Source: Cavenderia fasciculata (Eukaryota > Evosea > Eumycetozoa > Acytosteliales > Cavenderiaceae). From it: DNA of 64,000 nucleotides. Position 1 is the first letter of the stretch, and each line of letters starts with the position of its first letter. The notes under the pieces are model-generated. The model worked only from the letters and a program-made list of their open reading frames with translations, did no database searches and was not told the origin of the DNA. Both the position numbers and the translations under genes were made by a program. Positions 1 to 13,500 of this stretch are shown here, in pieces. The stretch covers positions 310,001-374,000 of the forward strand of contig NW_004457735.1 in NCBI RefSeq assembly GCF_000203815.1. Direction: 5' to 3'.

Positions 1-130
1 TAGGTAGATGAATCTGAGGCCGAGTGACAATGAGAAAAGTTATTCTTGCTTTGTGTGGTAATTATGAGATTTTGTCTATTTATATTTATCTTTTTTCTTT
101 TTAATTATTATTAATTATTATTATTGATTA

Positions 131-3100
131 TTATTCTTTTTTTGATTTAAATTTGTTAGAGGTTTGTGTGTTTGCTTCCAAACCCATTTTAAGAGCCTTT
201 CTAACATGTGAATCATATGCTGCCTTTTTATGTTTCTTTATACCTCGTTTGGTTGCAAAGTAGGCCAATACTACCAATGGAGCAAGTAGGACGAGTAATG
301 CCAACCATTGTAATCTTTTCTTTTTTGCTTTTTCATCAGCTTCTCTTTTTTCCTTTTCAAAATCATATGTTAAAAACCATGAATCTATTTGATTAGTTGG
401 AATATAATATTTTCCAGATACCTAAAAAAATTTTAAATTAAAAATTTTATTAATCATTCCAAAAGGGGTACGGTGACTATATTTTTAGACTACTTACAAA
501 TGAATAGATTTTATAATTTGAAGATGATAATATAATTGGTGTTTGGAATTGTGTAAATGATGAAATTGAAATGATTCCACTACCATTATTATTATTATTA
601 TTATTATTACTATTAAATGATATTTTTGAATTATTTGTATCAGTATCACCCAACGAAAGTGTTGGTACTAGATAATAATAAATAAAACTATAATCCAAAT
701 CATAATCTAGAATTGATTTCATTAATATTATTTCTGCATTTGGATAATACATTGATTCCAAATATAAACTTGGAATTAATTCAACTCTTGGTGTAAATGT
801 ATAAACATCAACTAAAAATATAAAAAAGATAAGATAATGTTAATAATACTTTTCTACTTTTAATTTTTGTGTGTTTTTGTTTTACCAATAAAAGAAGCTT
901 CAGAAGAATAGGTGAAATCATAAAGTTGAGTAGTTTGAATGACCGAGATTGCTTTGATGATAATTTTACCAACTACTTGTGGGGTGGAGGGATGGAATGC
1001 TGATTGATACTGATGGGCATATCCTTGTTGTCCGGCGGTTGATGGGATAGGTTCGATGGGGATGGGAGCAGAGTCGAGTGTTTGACCGGTTGGTTCATAG
1101 TATCTAAAGATGCTAAAATGGATGGAGCAAGTCTCACCGGTATATTGAATCGAGCATGTGAGTGTGACGGTTTGGTTGGGGAGCAGAGTGTTGGCGTTGA
1201 CGAGGTGAATGATTGGTGGGGTGGGACGACGGTATCGGTCGATGGTGTAACGGGCGCCACGGGGTACACTCGCACCAAGGGTTGTGTGGAAACAAGCAGT
1301 TGAGAATTGGTAGGCCGATTGGTAGAGATCGACCGATTTCATCGACAATAGAATACCACTCGATGGGAAGAGTGTCGAGTTGATTGATGGCAACGATCCT
1401 TTAGACTCGTATCTCGGTACACATCCATCGGTACACACAGTACCAACTGAGACGTTGTAGATATAGTTACCGGCCATTGGAATGTAGGTTGGTGGTTGAC
1501 ACGTTTTAATCAGTGTAAACGAGACGGTTGTTGCATCACTACACATGAATCGGTCGAGTGGACAATCAATGACAGACAATACAAATTGTTGTACCATTGC
1601 CTGAGGTGACATGGTTACATTAAGTATTGTTTGTCCGACAGGTGTCATTGCAAATGAATTGTCGGGTGTTGCTATTCCATTGTTGAGTTGGAATTTGAAT
1701 GATGGGATGTGTTCAAACTTGCTATTGTTTGGTTTGATTTCCAAGAGCAAGTAACCATTATTAACATAGTTTATAGGTTCAACATCAATGATTGGTGGGT
1801 CGATTGGCACAGTATACACAACCAACTTGCACGTCTGGTTACTACCAACTGCAAAGTTTGCACTACCAGATACCTTAAAGTTTCTTGCATAAATGTAATA
1901 GAATCCTTTTAATGTTAAATTAAATGAACCTGAATAAAGTGTACTGTCACTTTGTTCAACCATCGATACTGAACAATCAATATCACCATCCAAAACTTGA
2001 TTATAAACCATTACATATCTAGTCTCAACTCCTTGAGTATCAGTATTTTTATCCATCTTGATTTCCATTACATCTTGTACTTTGTAATAATTATTTTCAA
2101 TGATTGGTTTTAAATATCCAATATCAAATGTTATTTTAACTAAAATCAAATAAATAAAATTAATTTAATAAATATTATTATTATTTCTTTTCTTTTTGTT
2201 TTCTTTTTCTATTTTTTGACTTACAATATTTTTCAACAATATCAGAAATTAAATCATTCTTTTTACCAATTGAACGAATACGAATAAAACAAGAGGATGT
2301 TGGGATTGGACATGTTAGGTATTTTAGGGATGAGGGAGTATAGATGATTCCAGTTGTATCTGTTAACGCGGGTGGTTGAACGACTCCATTGGCAACGAGT
2401 TGATAGTAAATAGAATAGTTGGAATAGTATGTTGGGACAGTGGCAGTTTCATCAAGATAGGGTGGTGTAATGGTGATGGGTACTTGGTTGTAGAAATCAT
2501 TTGATCCAAATGGTTGGAATTGTGGGGGAGGGAGTTTGGGAGTGAGTGTGTATTGGAATTGTTGGTATTGTTCAAAGAATCCACTAACATTGGCCAATAC
2601 TCTGATATTGACTTGATTGATACCAACAATAGGATCGGGTACCAATGTAATACCATAGTTGTTATTGTATCGTAAACTGTATCCGGTAGGTTGACTATTA
2701 TCAACCGTATAAAATATCCAATAGGCTGGTGAAGAGTCCATCGAAGGTAGAGTGACACATTGAATGAATACAGTGACTGATGCATTGTAGGATGTTGCAT
2801 TGAGAGGTTGTGAAGTGCAAGTTATGGTACCGAGGAAATAAAACATTTGGTTGCTGACTGCACTCTCTATACGATTGACACCTTGGTAGGCACGAATCTT
2901 GATGTTTACCGTTTGAATTTGCGATGATGTGTAGGTATTGGTCGAGGGAAAGATAGACGATAACAAGGTGGGATCATCTCCATTGACAGTGTATCGAATT
3001 GTGATGGGTTCTTCAATGACTGGTAATGGTTGGTTTTGGATGTTGGAAACGAGTGAAAGTGGTTGGTTGATACCTAGACGATTACTACCAGATGAAGCAA

Positions 3101-6100
3101 TCAGAGTTGGTGTGGGGAGTGGAGGTGCACATCCAAATCGTGGTGGGTAGAATGTCCATAAAGGATTATTCAGCGTGTTACTTGTTCTACTGTCAACATT
3201 CCCATTACACATGCACTGAGTGATAGATGTACGTGGCAAGTTGGATGATGGAGAGTAGAGGTATTGTGGTTGTCCGACATAATCGTAGAATGTCATGATA
3301 GTTGGACACGACTGACAAAAGGTAAGTGGTGATTGACTTGCACTCGCGATTGACTGGAAATCTGTGATTGGAATAGGGACGGATATCGAGTTGGACTGAA
3401 GTGGAATTGAGATTCTCGTGACAACTGCACCAAAGTAGGGAGAGGTTGGTGATGTACCGTTGACATAGACAACTACATCTTTCATGGTTTGGGAAGTAGT
3501 AAGAGGGTAGATGGAGATGGTTGAGATTTTGTTGCTCGAGGGTGGAAGGGTAAAGGTCACCCATGCATAGCCTGCACCCTGCGCACTCGTCCAATAGGTA
3601 GATGATTGCGCATCATAGAGAACGGCGCAGCTGGTGGTATCCTGACTACTCGATGTACACGATACTGGTGTGACAGCTACACCCTTTGCATCGTAAAACG
3701 CCACACCTTGCACACCGACAGTACGCAGGTTGTTGGATGGATAGTAGTTGGTTGGGTCGGACCCTCCAATCACCGCAGATGCAATAGTGACATAGGACGC
3801 ACCGACCACCAAAAACTGACCGTCTCCACACCCGCACGCGAGTGATCCCGCACGTCTAATCATTCCAGTTGGACATGGATCAACACATCTGCCTCCCACA
3901 TTGACCTTGCCAATTGGACATACACACTTGCAAGCTGATTTGTCCGAAACAAACCCTTTACCAGTGTCACATGTCATACACTTACCACTGTCACACTTGA
4001 CATCCATCTTGGATACTAGACAGGAGCGTTTGTTGAGATCGTCCACCTGTTTGTATCCTAGCGACGACCAGTCTAGTGCACGGGTATGCACACGTACCTC
4101 ATCAATGAGGATATTGGCGCGTTCTTCTTGTTTTCCACCAAGATAAAAGTAATTGGCAGTTGCAAAGGTTGATGGTTGGTAGATGCTTCTCCCAACAACC
4201 ACTCCATTTAGGTAGATTCGTGCAAACGAGTTTTCAAGCACAAATGCAATATGATTCATCATTCCAATTTGTGTAGTTGTAAGGGTAAGGTTACTGTCGA
4301 CGAGTATCCCACCTAATGCATCGGTTACTGCTAATCGACTAGTATTGGTGACTGGGTTGATTAAAAGGGATAGTTGCCAGACCGAGTGTACACCAACCAG
4401 TCCGATACGGTTGGTTGTTGAGGTTGTGGTTGGGATTGCTCCAACCGACACGTACAATTCGACCGTGCTAGTAGTTGACAATGAAACTAGTCTAGGTGTC
4501 TGGATCGAGCTGCTACCTGGGGTAACCACGATAGCTTGGTACCGCGCACCAACCATACAGTTGTCTGACGATGCCGATGACACGAACCCATAGTATGACT
4601 GTGGCGAATACGACGATGGCAGAGTACACGCGTACATGCTGTTGTTGAGTGCAGGCGACCAGTATCCAATAGGCACGGGCGCGCACACGTCTTGTGTTGG
4701 TTCTGGCGCAGCGATACGGTACCATCCACCCAACACACACACATACTTGCAGCCACTACGAAGGTCGCCGTAGGTCGGTCCGTCATAATAGGAATACTTT
4801 GGTTTCCAGTTGCAACGAAGACACCTCTCGTCAGGCTGAATATAAAGGCTTGGCACAAACTTGAGACACCCTTCAATAGGATTGCAACACGAATTGATGC
4901 ACTCTGGAGCAGCTGCGCATTCAACACCCGTCGACTCGTTTGTTTGGGGTGTCCAGCCGGCATAGGGCAGTTCTTGGTAGTTGGCAGGTGGCAATACAAC
5001 CTGTTGGTATAGATTCAATCCAAGTGTCCATGTGTTGGCCATAGACAGTCCCGCCACAGCACTAGTATTTGACTGTGCTAACATACTCGATGTCAATAAC
5101 CAAGTATTGCTCGATACGTCCACCGTCCCAATATTGGCATTCGAGTATCCCGTCGACGAAGTAAACTGACGGTTACTATTAACAACCAACTCTACAGCCA
5201 CCGATTGTTGACGTTGATACATGTCACGACATGTAGACAAATCACCAAACATGCTCAGTGTATTGGATATCACTGCAGCTGCAGGTTGTTGAGATATCAC
5301 ACCAACATAATCATTCAATGTACCAGTCAACGATGACACCTGAAGATATTGACAAATCAATGGATTCTGATTTACAAATGTCGAAGATGGATCATTTGGT
5401 TGATTCATATCAATTCCACTCTTTTGTATAAATAATTCGTTTATATCTTTTAATTGTATTTGAATCTAACAAAAAATATAAAAAGATAAGTGTTAATATA
5501 ATATTTAATTAATTAAATATTATTATTATATTATTATAATATTATACCTTTGAAAAAACATCAATTAAATGATTGTTAAAAGATTGTTGATAAAAAGTAG
5601 TAGAGATTGATTGATTCAAAACATTATTCATTAGAATAAATTCATTTGAAATGGACATTAAAAGTAATGTACTAGTTGCATGTTCAATATAATTTTCTAA
5701 TATCCTAAAGAAAGTTTTAAAAAAAATATTAATATTTATAATATTTAAAATATATGTATGTATGTATGTTTAGGGGAGGAATAATATTATCTTACAATTG
5801 AGAAGGATTGGATAAAGAATTAAAAGTATTACTATTAAAATTGGATAAAGTAATAAATTGAGAGACAATATTAAATTGATTGTCTAATTGATTATTTAAT
5901 CTACTCATTTGATTTAAAATACTTGAAATCTAAAAAATAAAAAGAAAAAAGAATTAAATTAAATAATTTGATGGTTTGTTGTTTGCTTTACTTTACTTTA
6001 CTTACCAAGGAAGAAGTTTGAGAGGAAAGAGCAGGATCATAAATATTGGATAATGAATTAACCAATAATTGAATTTGGAGAAGGATGTCATCACGAGTGG

Positions 6101-7087
6101 TGAGAGTGTCGATGGATTGAGTGATAATCGATTGTTGGGTGGTCGATGAGATGGCAGTGGATGGAACCGATGTAAAGGCAGCACGGATATCAGATCCACC
6201 ATCGGAATAGGGTTGAAGCAATGGTGCAACGTTGGACAATAGGGATTTCAAGGCGTCAACAGATTGTTTCCAATAGCCATTCATTTGGTAGCCAATCATA
6301 GGATACGATTGCATAAAATCACGTCCCTTTAACATTTCTTGTTTCTGTGATTGATATGAAAACATTGATTTTTTAAAATTACTAAAATAAATAATACTTT
6401 GTTCAATATCAATTAAATCACTAAATATAAATAACAATCATTATTAGTACCTAAATCCAAATCTAAATATATATATACAATAAAATAATATTGGGGTTAT
6501 ATACTGACGGTGAACTATTTGGAGAATCGTTGTCTTGACATCTACCGATTCGTTTCATTGAGGTTGTCCAATCACCAAATGATGTTGGGAGACAATTAGA
6601 CGGGAGAATGGGTGACGTAGATGAGGATTGAGATTCTACAAAACATCCTAATTGGTCTTCATAGTTGTACAATGACTCTGATTGAGTGTTATGTATCTTA
6701 TAACTAAATTTCTATACAACAATACAAAGTAAAGAATAGTAATGATTAGTATTGATATGATATATGTCTGATTTAGATACAAACCATTAGAGTATTGTAA
6801 GAAGGTCTATTGAAAGACGTTGAGAATGATTCACATGGTATGTGATTACTAACATTGGTCATTACAAAGTATGGTGATCTAATACCACTACGAGGTACAC
6901 GAAATGTAGATGATACAAGATCGACTTGTGCAGACATGATGTTGGTATCAAACTGTATCTGTGAATCTGTTAACCATGGGTCACTAGGTTGCTGTTGTTG
7001 TATTGTTAATCTACTATATAATAGTAATAGTATCACAATCTGACCGATCATCACTAATAATCTATGTTGTGACGATGATATTATCAT
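131..7087 (-). CDS. Giant type I membrane protein with LamG-like, discoidin-like and HEX-C-like domains
   Basis: I assemble nine exons on the minus strand: about 7087-6785, 6711-6509, 6420-6006, 5929-5796, 5704-5548, 5465-2225, 2139-887, 811-498 and 421-131, giving a protein of about 2,100 residues. The start at 7087 is chosen because an A/G-rich leader lies just upstream and a hydrophobic signal peptide (MIGQIVILLLLYSRL) follows. The long exon encodes a Cys-rich segment, a concanavalin/LamG-like jelly roll (near AFVLENSFARIYLNG), an EGF-like Cys cluster, a discoidin (F5/8C)-like beta domain (near AWVTFTLPPSSNKIS) and then modules resembling chitobiase/hexosaminidase C-terminal repeats (RYTVNGDDPTLLSS, FYTVDNSQPTGYS). 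The last exon carries one transmembrane helix (LQWLALLVLLAPLVVLAYF) and a short basic cytoplasmic tail. It is probably a surface adhesion or carbohydrate-binding protein. That role is inferred, and the domain calls are by eye. Confidence 0.75.
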
Positions 7088-7158
7088 TCTTTTTCTTTTT
7101 CTTTTTCTTTTTAAAAGAGATATACTAACACTATACACTCTTTACAAACAACTAACTA

Positions 7159-7239
7159 ATGAATAGAAGAATCATGGTTGCTGTGATGGCTATAGCGTTG
7201 ATCATAACGGTTGTAATTGTTTTAGAAAGTGAACTGTAA
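7159..7239 (+). CDS. Possible 26-aa membrane micropeptide or upstream ORF
   Basis: A short open frame starts MNRRIMVAVMAIALIIT and ends LESEL. It has two Arg residues followed by a hydrophobic helix, which is the layout of a single-pass micropeptide or a signal peptide. It lies in the 266-bp gap between the divergent starts of the giant membrane protein gene (7087) and the ankyrin gene (7353), and could be an upstream ORF of the latter. There is no support beyond its composition, and chance is quite possible. Confidence 0.2.
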   Translation: MNRRIMVAVMAIALIITVVIVLESEL

Positions 7240-7352
7240 ACTCAGCTATACACTTCATAGCAACTTCATATGCGCTATGAAAAAAAAAAATTTCTCTAAC
7301 ACACGACACCAACCTCAAACTTGGTATTTATTTTTTTTTTTGAAGAAGAGAC

Positions 7353-9702
7353 ATGAATAAAGCTACTACAAATACAAATGTTATAACATTACATAGTATT
7401 ATTAGAGTACCTTTTATTAGATATGTGATATTTAATCAAGTGTATCTTTTATCTAGAGAGATAGAGAAAATAGGGACTAATACAACAACAACAACAACAA
7501 TCAACAAGGTGACTACTACTACTACTACTTGTACTTCAATGCGAGGAGAGGATATTAGACAACTACGTGGACTTGGTATGATATCAAAGTATGCAATGCC
7601 ATGGGATTATATCAAACATTATCTATCATCACCTGAAATGGATAAAGGAGGAATATTGTTTGAAAGAAGAATGCATACGATTACATCGTACTGTGGACAC
7701 CCAAATGCAACGTTGGAGACACTAAAACATTTATTGGAGTGGTCACCAGACTACTATCCTTTTAAAGCTGGTCAAACTAAAGAAGATACACCATTATACT
7801 ATCAAAACTTATTATCAAGTATTGCACGTGCCAAACATTCAGATATACTAGATTTGATGATCACTCGGTACCCAAACCAATACAATACCAAAGAAGCAAT
7901 GGTTTATGCTACTAAAAATGGTTTATTATCAACCGTTCAACTTTTATTAAATCATACTACGATGGTAAAAGATGGTAATCTACCAGAAAAGGTCATTGAT
8001 ATTGCTGCCCTCTCTGGTCACCTTGGTATCGTTACATTATTACATAATTATTCTATAAAACATCAACAAGATCTTGTTAAAAAGATGGCTTCTAAAAATG
8101 CAATGAATTTTGCTTCAACTCATGGTTATTTGGATGTACTACAAGTATGTATCATCAATCAAATCCATAAATATATATATATACATATATATTTTAACTT
8201 ATTAAAATATTCTAATCATTTATTAATTAATTAATTATTTATTAGTTTCTACATGAAAATAGAACAGAAGGTTGTTTAACATTAGCTATGGATGAAGCTG
8301 CAAAGAATGGTCATTTTGAAGTTGTCAAGGTATGTATGATATATCAAATATTATTATAAAATAGTACCAACTATTAATACTTGTTGTTATACTTAGTTTT
8401 TACATTATAATCGAACAGAAGGTTGTACAAGTTATGCTATTGATTTGGCAAAAACTTTGGAAATTGTTACATTCCTACATCAAAATCGTACAGAAGGTGC
8501 GACTGCTCGGGCAATGGATAATGCTGCGATGAATGGTGCATTGGATATATTGACATTTTTACATAATCATCGAACTGAAGGTGCAACAACCAGTGCTATC
8601 GATTTGGCATCTGAAAATGGTCATTTACATTGTATTAAAGTAAATATATAAATATAGATTGATTGATTTGATTGGTTGCGATACTGGTATTAACTAAATA
8701 GATTTATTTATTAGTTTTTAAAAGAAAATCGTAGTGAAGGATGTACACTGGATGCAATGGAAGTTTCAATTAGGAATAATCATAGTTTGGATATTACCAA
8801 ATACATCTATGATAACCTAAACAAAGAAGTTACAGTAAGATCTTCAATATATGCAATAGAGCATGGTCGATTAGATGTCATCCAATTTCTTCACCAACGT
8901 TATGAACCAAATGAAATTTATAGACTCTATACAATGGATACATCATCTCATTATGGTAGATTTGATATCCTCAAAGTATGTAAAAATTAATATATATATA
9001 TATTTAATTAATTAAATATTTAAAGACTATTTAATAACTTTAATAATTAATTAATTCTTTCTTTCTATTTAGTTCTTTCACGAAAATACAAAAGAGAGAT
9101 GTACAACTAGATCGATGAATAATGCAGCTAGACTTGGCAGTTTAGATACAGTAAAATATTTACATTATAATAGAACTGAAGGGTGTACTTTTAATGCTTT
9201 GGATTATGCCTGCGAGGGGGGATTCATTGATATTGTTAAATTCTTACACGAGAATAGAACTGAAGGATGTAGTACCGATGCAATGAGTTTAGCATATAAC
9301 CTGGAAATAATCAAGGTATGAACATATTTATATAGGATAAAAAAAAAAAAAAGAAAAGAATCTTTTTTGAAACTAATAGTTGTAATATTGGAATCAAAGT
9401 TTTTACATTATAATAGAACAGAAGGATGTACAACAGAAGCAATTGGATATGCATCGATATATGGTAGAATTGATATTGTTCAATTCTTACATGAGAATAG
9501 AACAGAGGGAACTACTTTTAGAGCTCTATTAGTAACTGATGATACCCCCAACCACTACCAATGTGTCGATTATTTATTAAAGAATAATATAGTCTCTAAA
9601 CAAATGGTCATGGACAATGAAACGGAAATCACTCAATACCTCTCATTAAAAGGTTATTATGAAATGCTTGATTTAATTAATCGGTTCATCAAATCAACGT
9701 AA
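7353..9702 (+). CDS. Ankyrin-repeat protein with NRTEG-type repeats, six exons
   Basis: Exons are 7353-8144, 8246-8329, 8397-8639, 8715-8975, 9073-9315 and 9400-9702, giving about 641 residues. The first exon has a Thr-rich N-terminus and divergent ankyrin units (GHLGIVTLLHNYS). The later exons carry repeats of about 28-33 residues with the core FLHxNRTEGCT...A(I/M)D.A..NG..(I/E)(V/I).., a dictyostelid ankyrin variant. Every intron is phase 0 and lies directly before the F(L/F)(H/K) residues, so each internal exon holds whole repeats (28, 81, 87 and 81 codons). The last acceptor is taken at 9399 because the AG at 9378-9379 would give an immediate stop. Ankyrin repeats serve protein-protein interaction. 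No catalytic domain is visible and the partner is unknown. The start could be a downstream Met. Confidence 0.85.
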
Positions 9703-10545
9703 TCATAAAATTTATAACCATCCTCCCCATTTCCAATTGTTGATAAATCTCAGCCTATAATAATAATAATAATAATAATAAGAATATTATTATCCCTACA
9801 CTATTATTATTATTATTTATTCTTCAGAAGTGGTGGGATTCAAAAAAAATATCGTGATTTTTCCATATAGATCTATGGAAACGACCGACCGACTTACAGA
9901 ACATTTATTATTATTATTATTATTCTTTAGGAGGGTTACAATCCATTCCATCTTCTTCTTCTTCGATATATATATATTTATACAAAATTAAGTGTAGAGA
10001 AATATTCGAGTATAGAAATCAAATCATTTTTAAATAAATTTAATTAATGTTTAATATTCGAGACATCATAATCTTGTTTATTGAAGATCGATAGATAGAT
10101 GCATGGAAGAAAAAAATTGAATAATTAATTAAAAAAACAGAGAGGGTGGTAGTGATGAGGTGTCAGCGGGGATTACAAAATTTTGGGTTTGTTGTTTGTT
10201 TCAATGAGATATGTGATAGAAGATCTCACCCCCTTATATATAATTAAATTAGCATCGTTACATCCGACTAAAACAGAAAGATCAATACTAGTAGCTAGCA
10301 TATGCAACGCACGCCGTCACAACAAGCAGCATTCACTCAATCGTTCAAAGAGGCATTCTTGTACTTTTCTCGGTATTTTCAGTCAGTTGACCAATAACCC
10401 TTATACCTCTCAGTCGTTTCATAGACATAGCCTGTACAGCTAGAATAAAAGGGGTGGTTCAAAAGACGACATTGCCGATGGTTTAATTAATTAACTATAA
10501 CATTTCACATAACATACACATAATTCATTCAAATGATAAATAAGA
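9703..10545. other. Intergenic region between the ankyrin and ABC transporter genes
   Basis: This stretch holds ATA/TTA trinucleotide runs (about 9758-9820 and 9905-9925). Complementary AAT and ATT runs could fold into a weak hairpin just after the ankyrin stop, a likely 3'-end region. About 10190-10445 is less AT-rich and contains a chance 86-codon frame with no recognisable protein. It may be promoter or 5' untranslated sequence of the transporter gene. I see no gene here. Confidence 0.5.
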
Positions 10546-13500
10546 ATGGGAAAAGAAGATAATAATAGTAACAAAAGGAATACTGCTGCAGCAGCTGCTG
10601 CTGCATCAATCAATAATAGTGATAATCATAATTATGATCAAGATGAACCTCACCAATATCAACAAAAGGTTGGTAATATATATAAATATATATTATAATC
10701 AGATATGATATATATGATATATTACATTACTTTATATATATGTTTATTAAAACATGTACTTTTTGTATATTTGTATCTATATCTATCTTATTAAATAGGA
10801 TAAAGTAGAAGAGGTACAAGTAGAAGATGAAAAGAAAAAAGATACCAATACCTATGCAACAATAGGTAATCCAGAGGAAACGAGTAATATATTTTCGATT
10901 ATGACGATTGGTTTTATGACACGGTTGATGCGAGTTGGTCTAACGAAAACACTGACCTATGATGACGTCTATCCAATCAATAAACGTGATCGATCTGATA
11001 TACTCTACAAACAATTCATCAAACATTGGGACAAGCAAGTAGAAAAGGATACTAAAAAGTTTCAACAAAAAGTGGAACAACAAAGAAAAAAAGGAAAAGA
11101 TGTCCAACAAGGAGTAGACCTTGGAGACCTCACTGCAAAAAAGGCATCACTCATCAGTGTACTAAATTCAGTCTATGGAAGGTATTACCTAAGTTCATTA
11201 ATTTATAAGTTTCTAGGTGATGCAAGTCAAATGGTTTATCCATTAATGATTTATTATTTGGTATGTATTAATATTTAATAATAATATTATTTAATAATAA
11301 TATTATTTAATAATAATATTTAATACATATTAATTGTATTTATTTATATTTTGGGTTTAGACAAATTTTGTTCAAGATGAAAGTGAACCATATTATAATG
11401 GATTAATATATTCGGCTATTTTACTTGCATGTTATGTAGCAAATTCTTTTTTCATTTCTTATTGGGAGTATCGATGTAAAATTGTTGGTTTTCAAGTTAG
11501 ATCAGCAATCATTACTGCTATTTATAAAAAATCGGTATGTCCAAAAAAAAAAACTCAATCAAATTTAAATTAAATATTAATTAATTAATTTATATTTCCT
11601 TCTTTTAGTTAAATATATCAAATTCAGTTAGAGAAAGTGAAAACAAAGGTAAAGGGAATACAATGAATTTAGTTTCAGTAGATGCTGATATGTTGATGGA
11701 GCTATTTGTTTATTTCCAATATATTATTGCTTCACCGATCCAATTGATCGTTTCCATATTTCTATTATTCAAATTGTTAAAATGGGCCGCTCTTATTGGT
11801 CTCGGATCACTCCTTGTATTTTTACCACTCAACTTTATTGCATCAATGAAAGAATCTAAAATCAATGAAGAAGTTATGAAACGTAAAGATATTCGTATTA
11901 CTCAAATTACTGAATCAATTAATGTAAGAAAATCAAATTTAAATAATTATAAAATGAATATTAATTTAATTTATATTATTTATTTAGAATATTAGAGTAT
12001 TAAAATTCTATGGATGGATTGATTTATTTTATAGAAAAATCATGAAATTACGTGATGATGAAGTTCGTGAGATTAAAAAGTTAAATGTAGTAATTGCTAT
12101 CAATTATTTACTTTGGTTCCTTGTAAGTTCAATAGTTTTAAACAATCAATCAAACAAATCCAACCATTTTTAAAAAAAATATTAATATTAATTATTTTAA
12201 TTTTAATTTTAATTTTAATTTTAATTTTAATTTAAATTTAGTTACCAGATACATTAACAGTAGCAACATTTTCATCATATGCATTATTGGGTAATAGTTT
12301 AGATGTTAGTACTATTATTACAGCACTATCTATTCTATTTATTGTTAAATTCCCAATTAGTTTACTACCTCATATTGTATCGGGTCTCTCATTGTCCTAT
12401 GTCTCAATTAAAAGAATTGAAAAATTCCTTTTAAATGAAGAATTGGTTGAACCAGATGTCAATCTTGCCGGTACTGTAACCTATGGTAGCCTCGACCACC
12501 AAAGTGAATTTGATTCAAGTAATTTAGCAATTTCATTTTCAAATGCTTCATTTAAATGGTCTTGTATTAATATTGATGATGACGATCAAGAAAAAGAAGA
12601 AAAAGAAGAAAAAGAAGAAGAAGAAAAAGATGGATCAAAAAAAAAAGAAGAAGAATTTGTAATTGAAAAGAAAAATCCACCATCAAAAGAAAAAGAACAA
12701 CAATCATCATCATCATCGGAAGAGATAATATTAAATGATATTAATTTAACATTTCCAATTGGAACGTTGAGTGTTATTATTGGTAATATTGGTAGTGGTA
12801 AATCAAGTATACTATCATCAATGCTTGGTGATATGAAATTGGTAAAGGGAAGTGTATCACATCGTGGATCAATTGCCTATGTTAGTCAGATATCTTGGAT
12901 TATGAATGGATCGTTACGTGCCAATGTTACGTTTGGTCATCCATTTGACCAAGATCGATACGATGCTGTCATCAAGGTTTGTTGTCTGCTGCCAGACTTG
13001 GAGATTCTACCATCAAGAGATTTGACAGAGATTGGTGAAAAGGGTATTAATCTAAGTGGTGGACAAAAGCAACGTGTTGCATTGGCAAGAGCTCTTTATT
13101 CCAACGCCGATATTTACCTATTTGACGACCCACTCGCTGCATTGGATGCTGGCATTGCAACCGATATCTTTCAAAATGCTATTAGAAAACTCGTTCCCTC
13201 CAAGACTGTCGTACTCGTCACTCATCAAATGCATCCTTTGGAATTCTCTGATCAAATTATCGCAATGTCTCATGGTCATGTTGATTACATTACAACTTAT
13301 GATCAGTTTGATAAGAGTCAAATTAGTGTTTATGAATTTGGTCATAAAGCAAAGGAAAATCAAGAACAAGATGAAGAGGAGGAAGAAGAAAAGAAATCTT
13401 CATCAGATGAACAATTAGATGAAGGGGATCAAGATGAAGAAGGAGCACTTGTAGGAGAGGAAGAAAGAAATGTTGGTCAAGTTAGTTTGGATAATTATAT

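Noticed and set aside
10183-10443. An 86-codon plus-strand frame upstream of the ABC transporter
   Set aside because: Mixed composition without domains, and it lies where the transporter's promoter or leader is expected.
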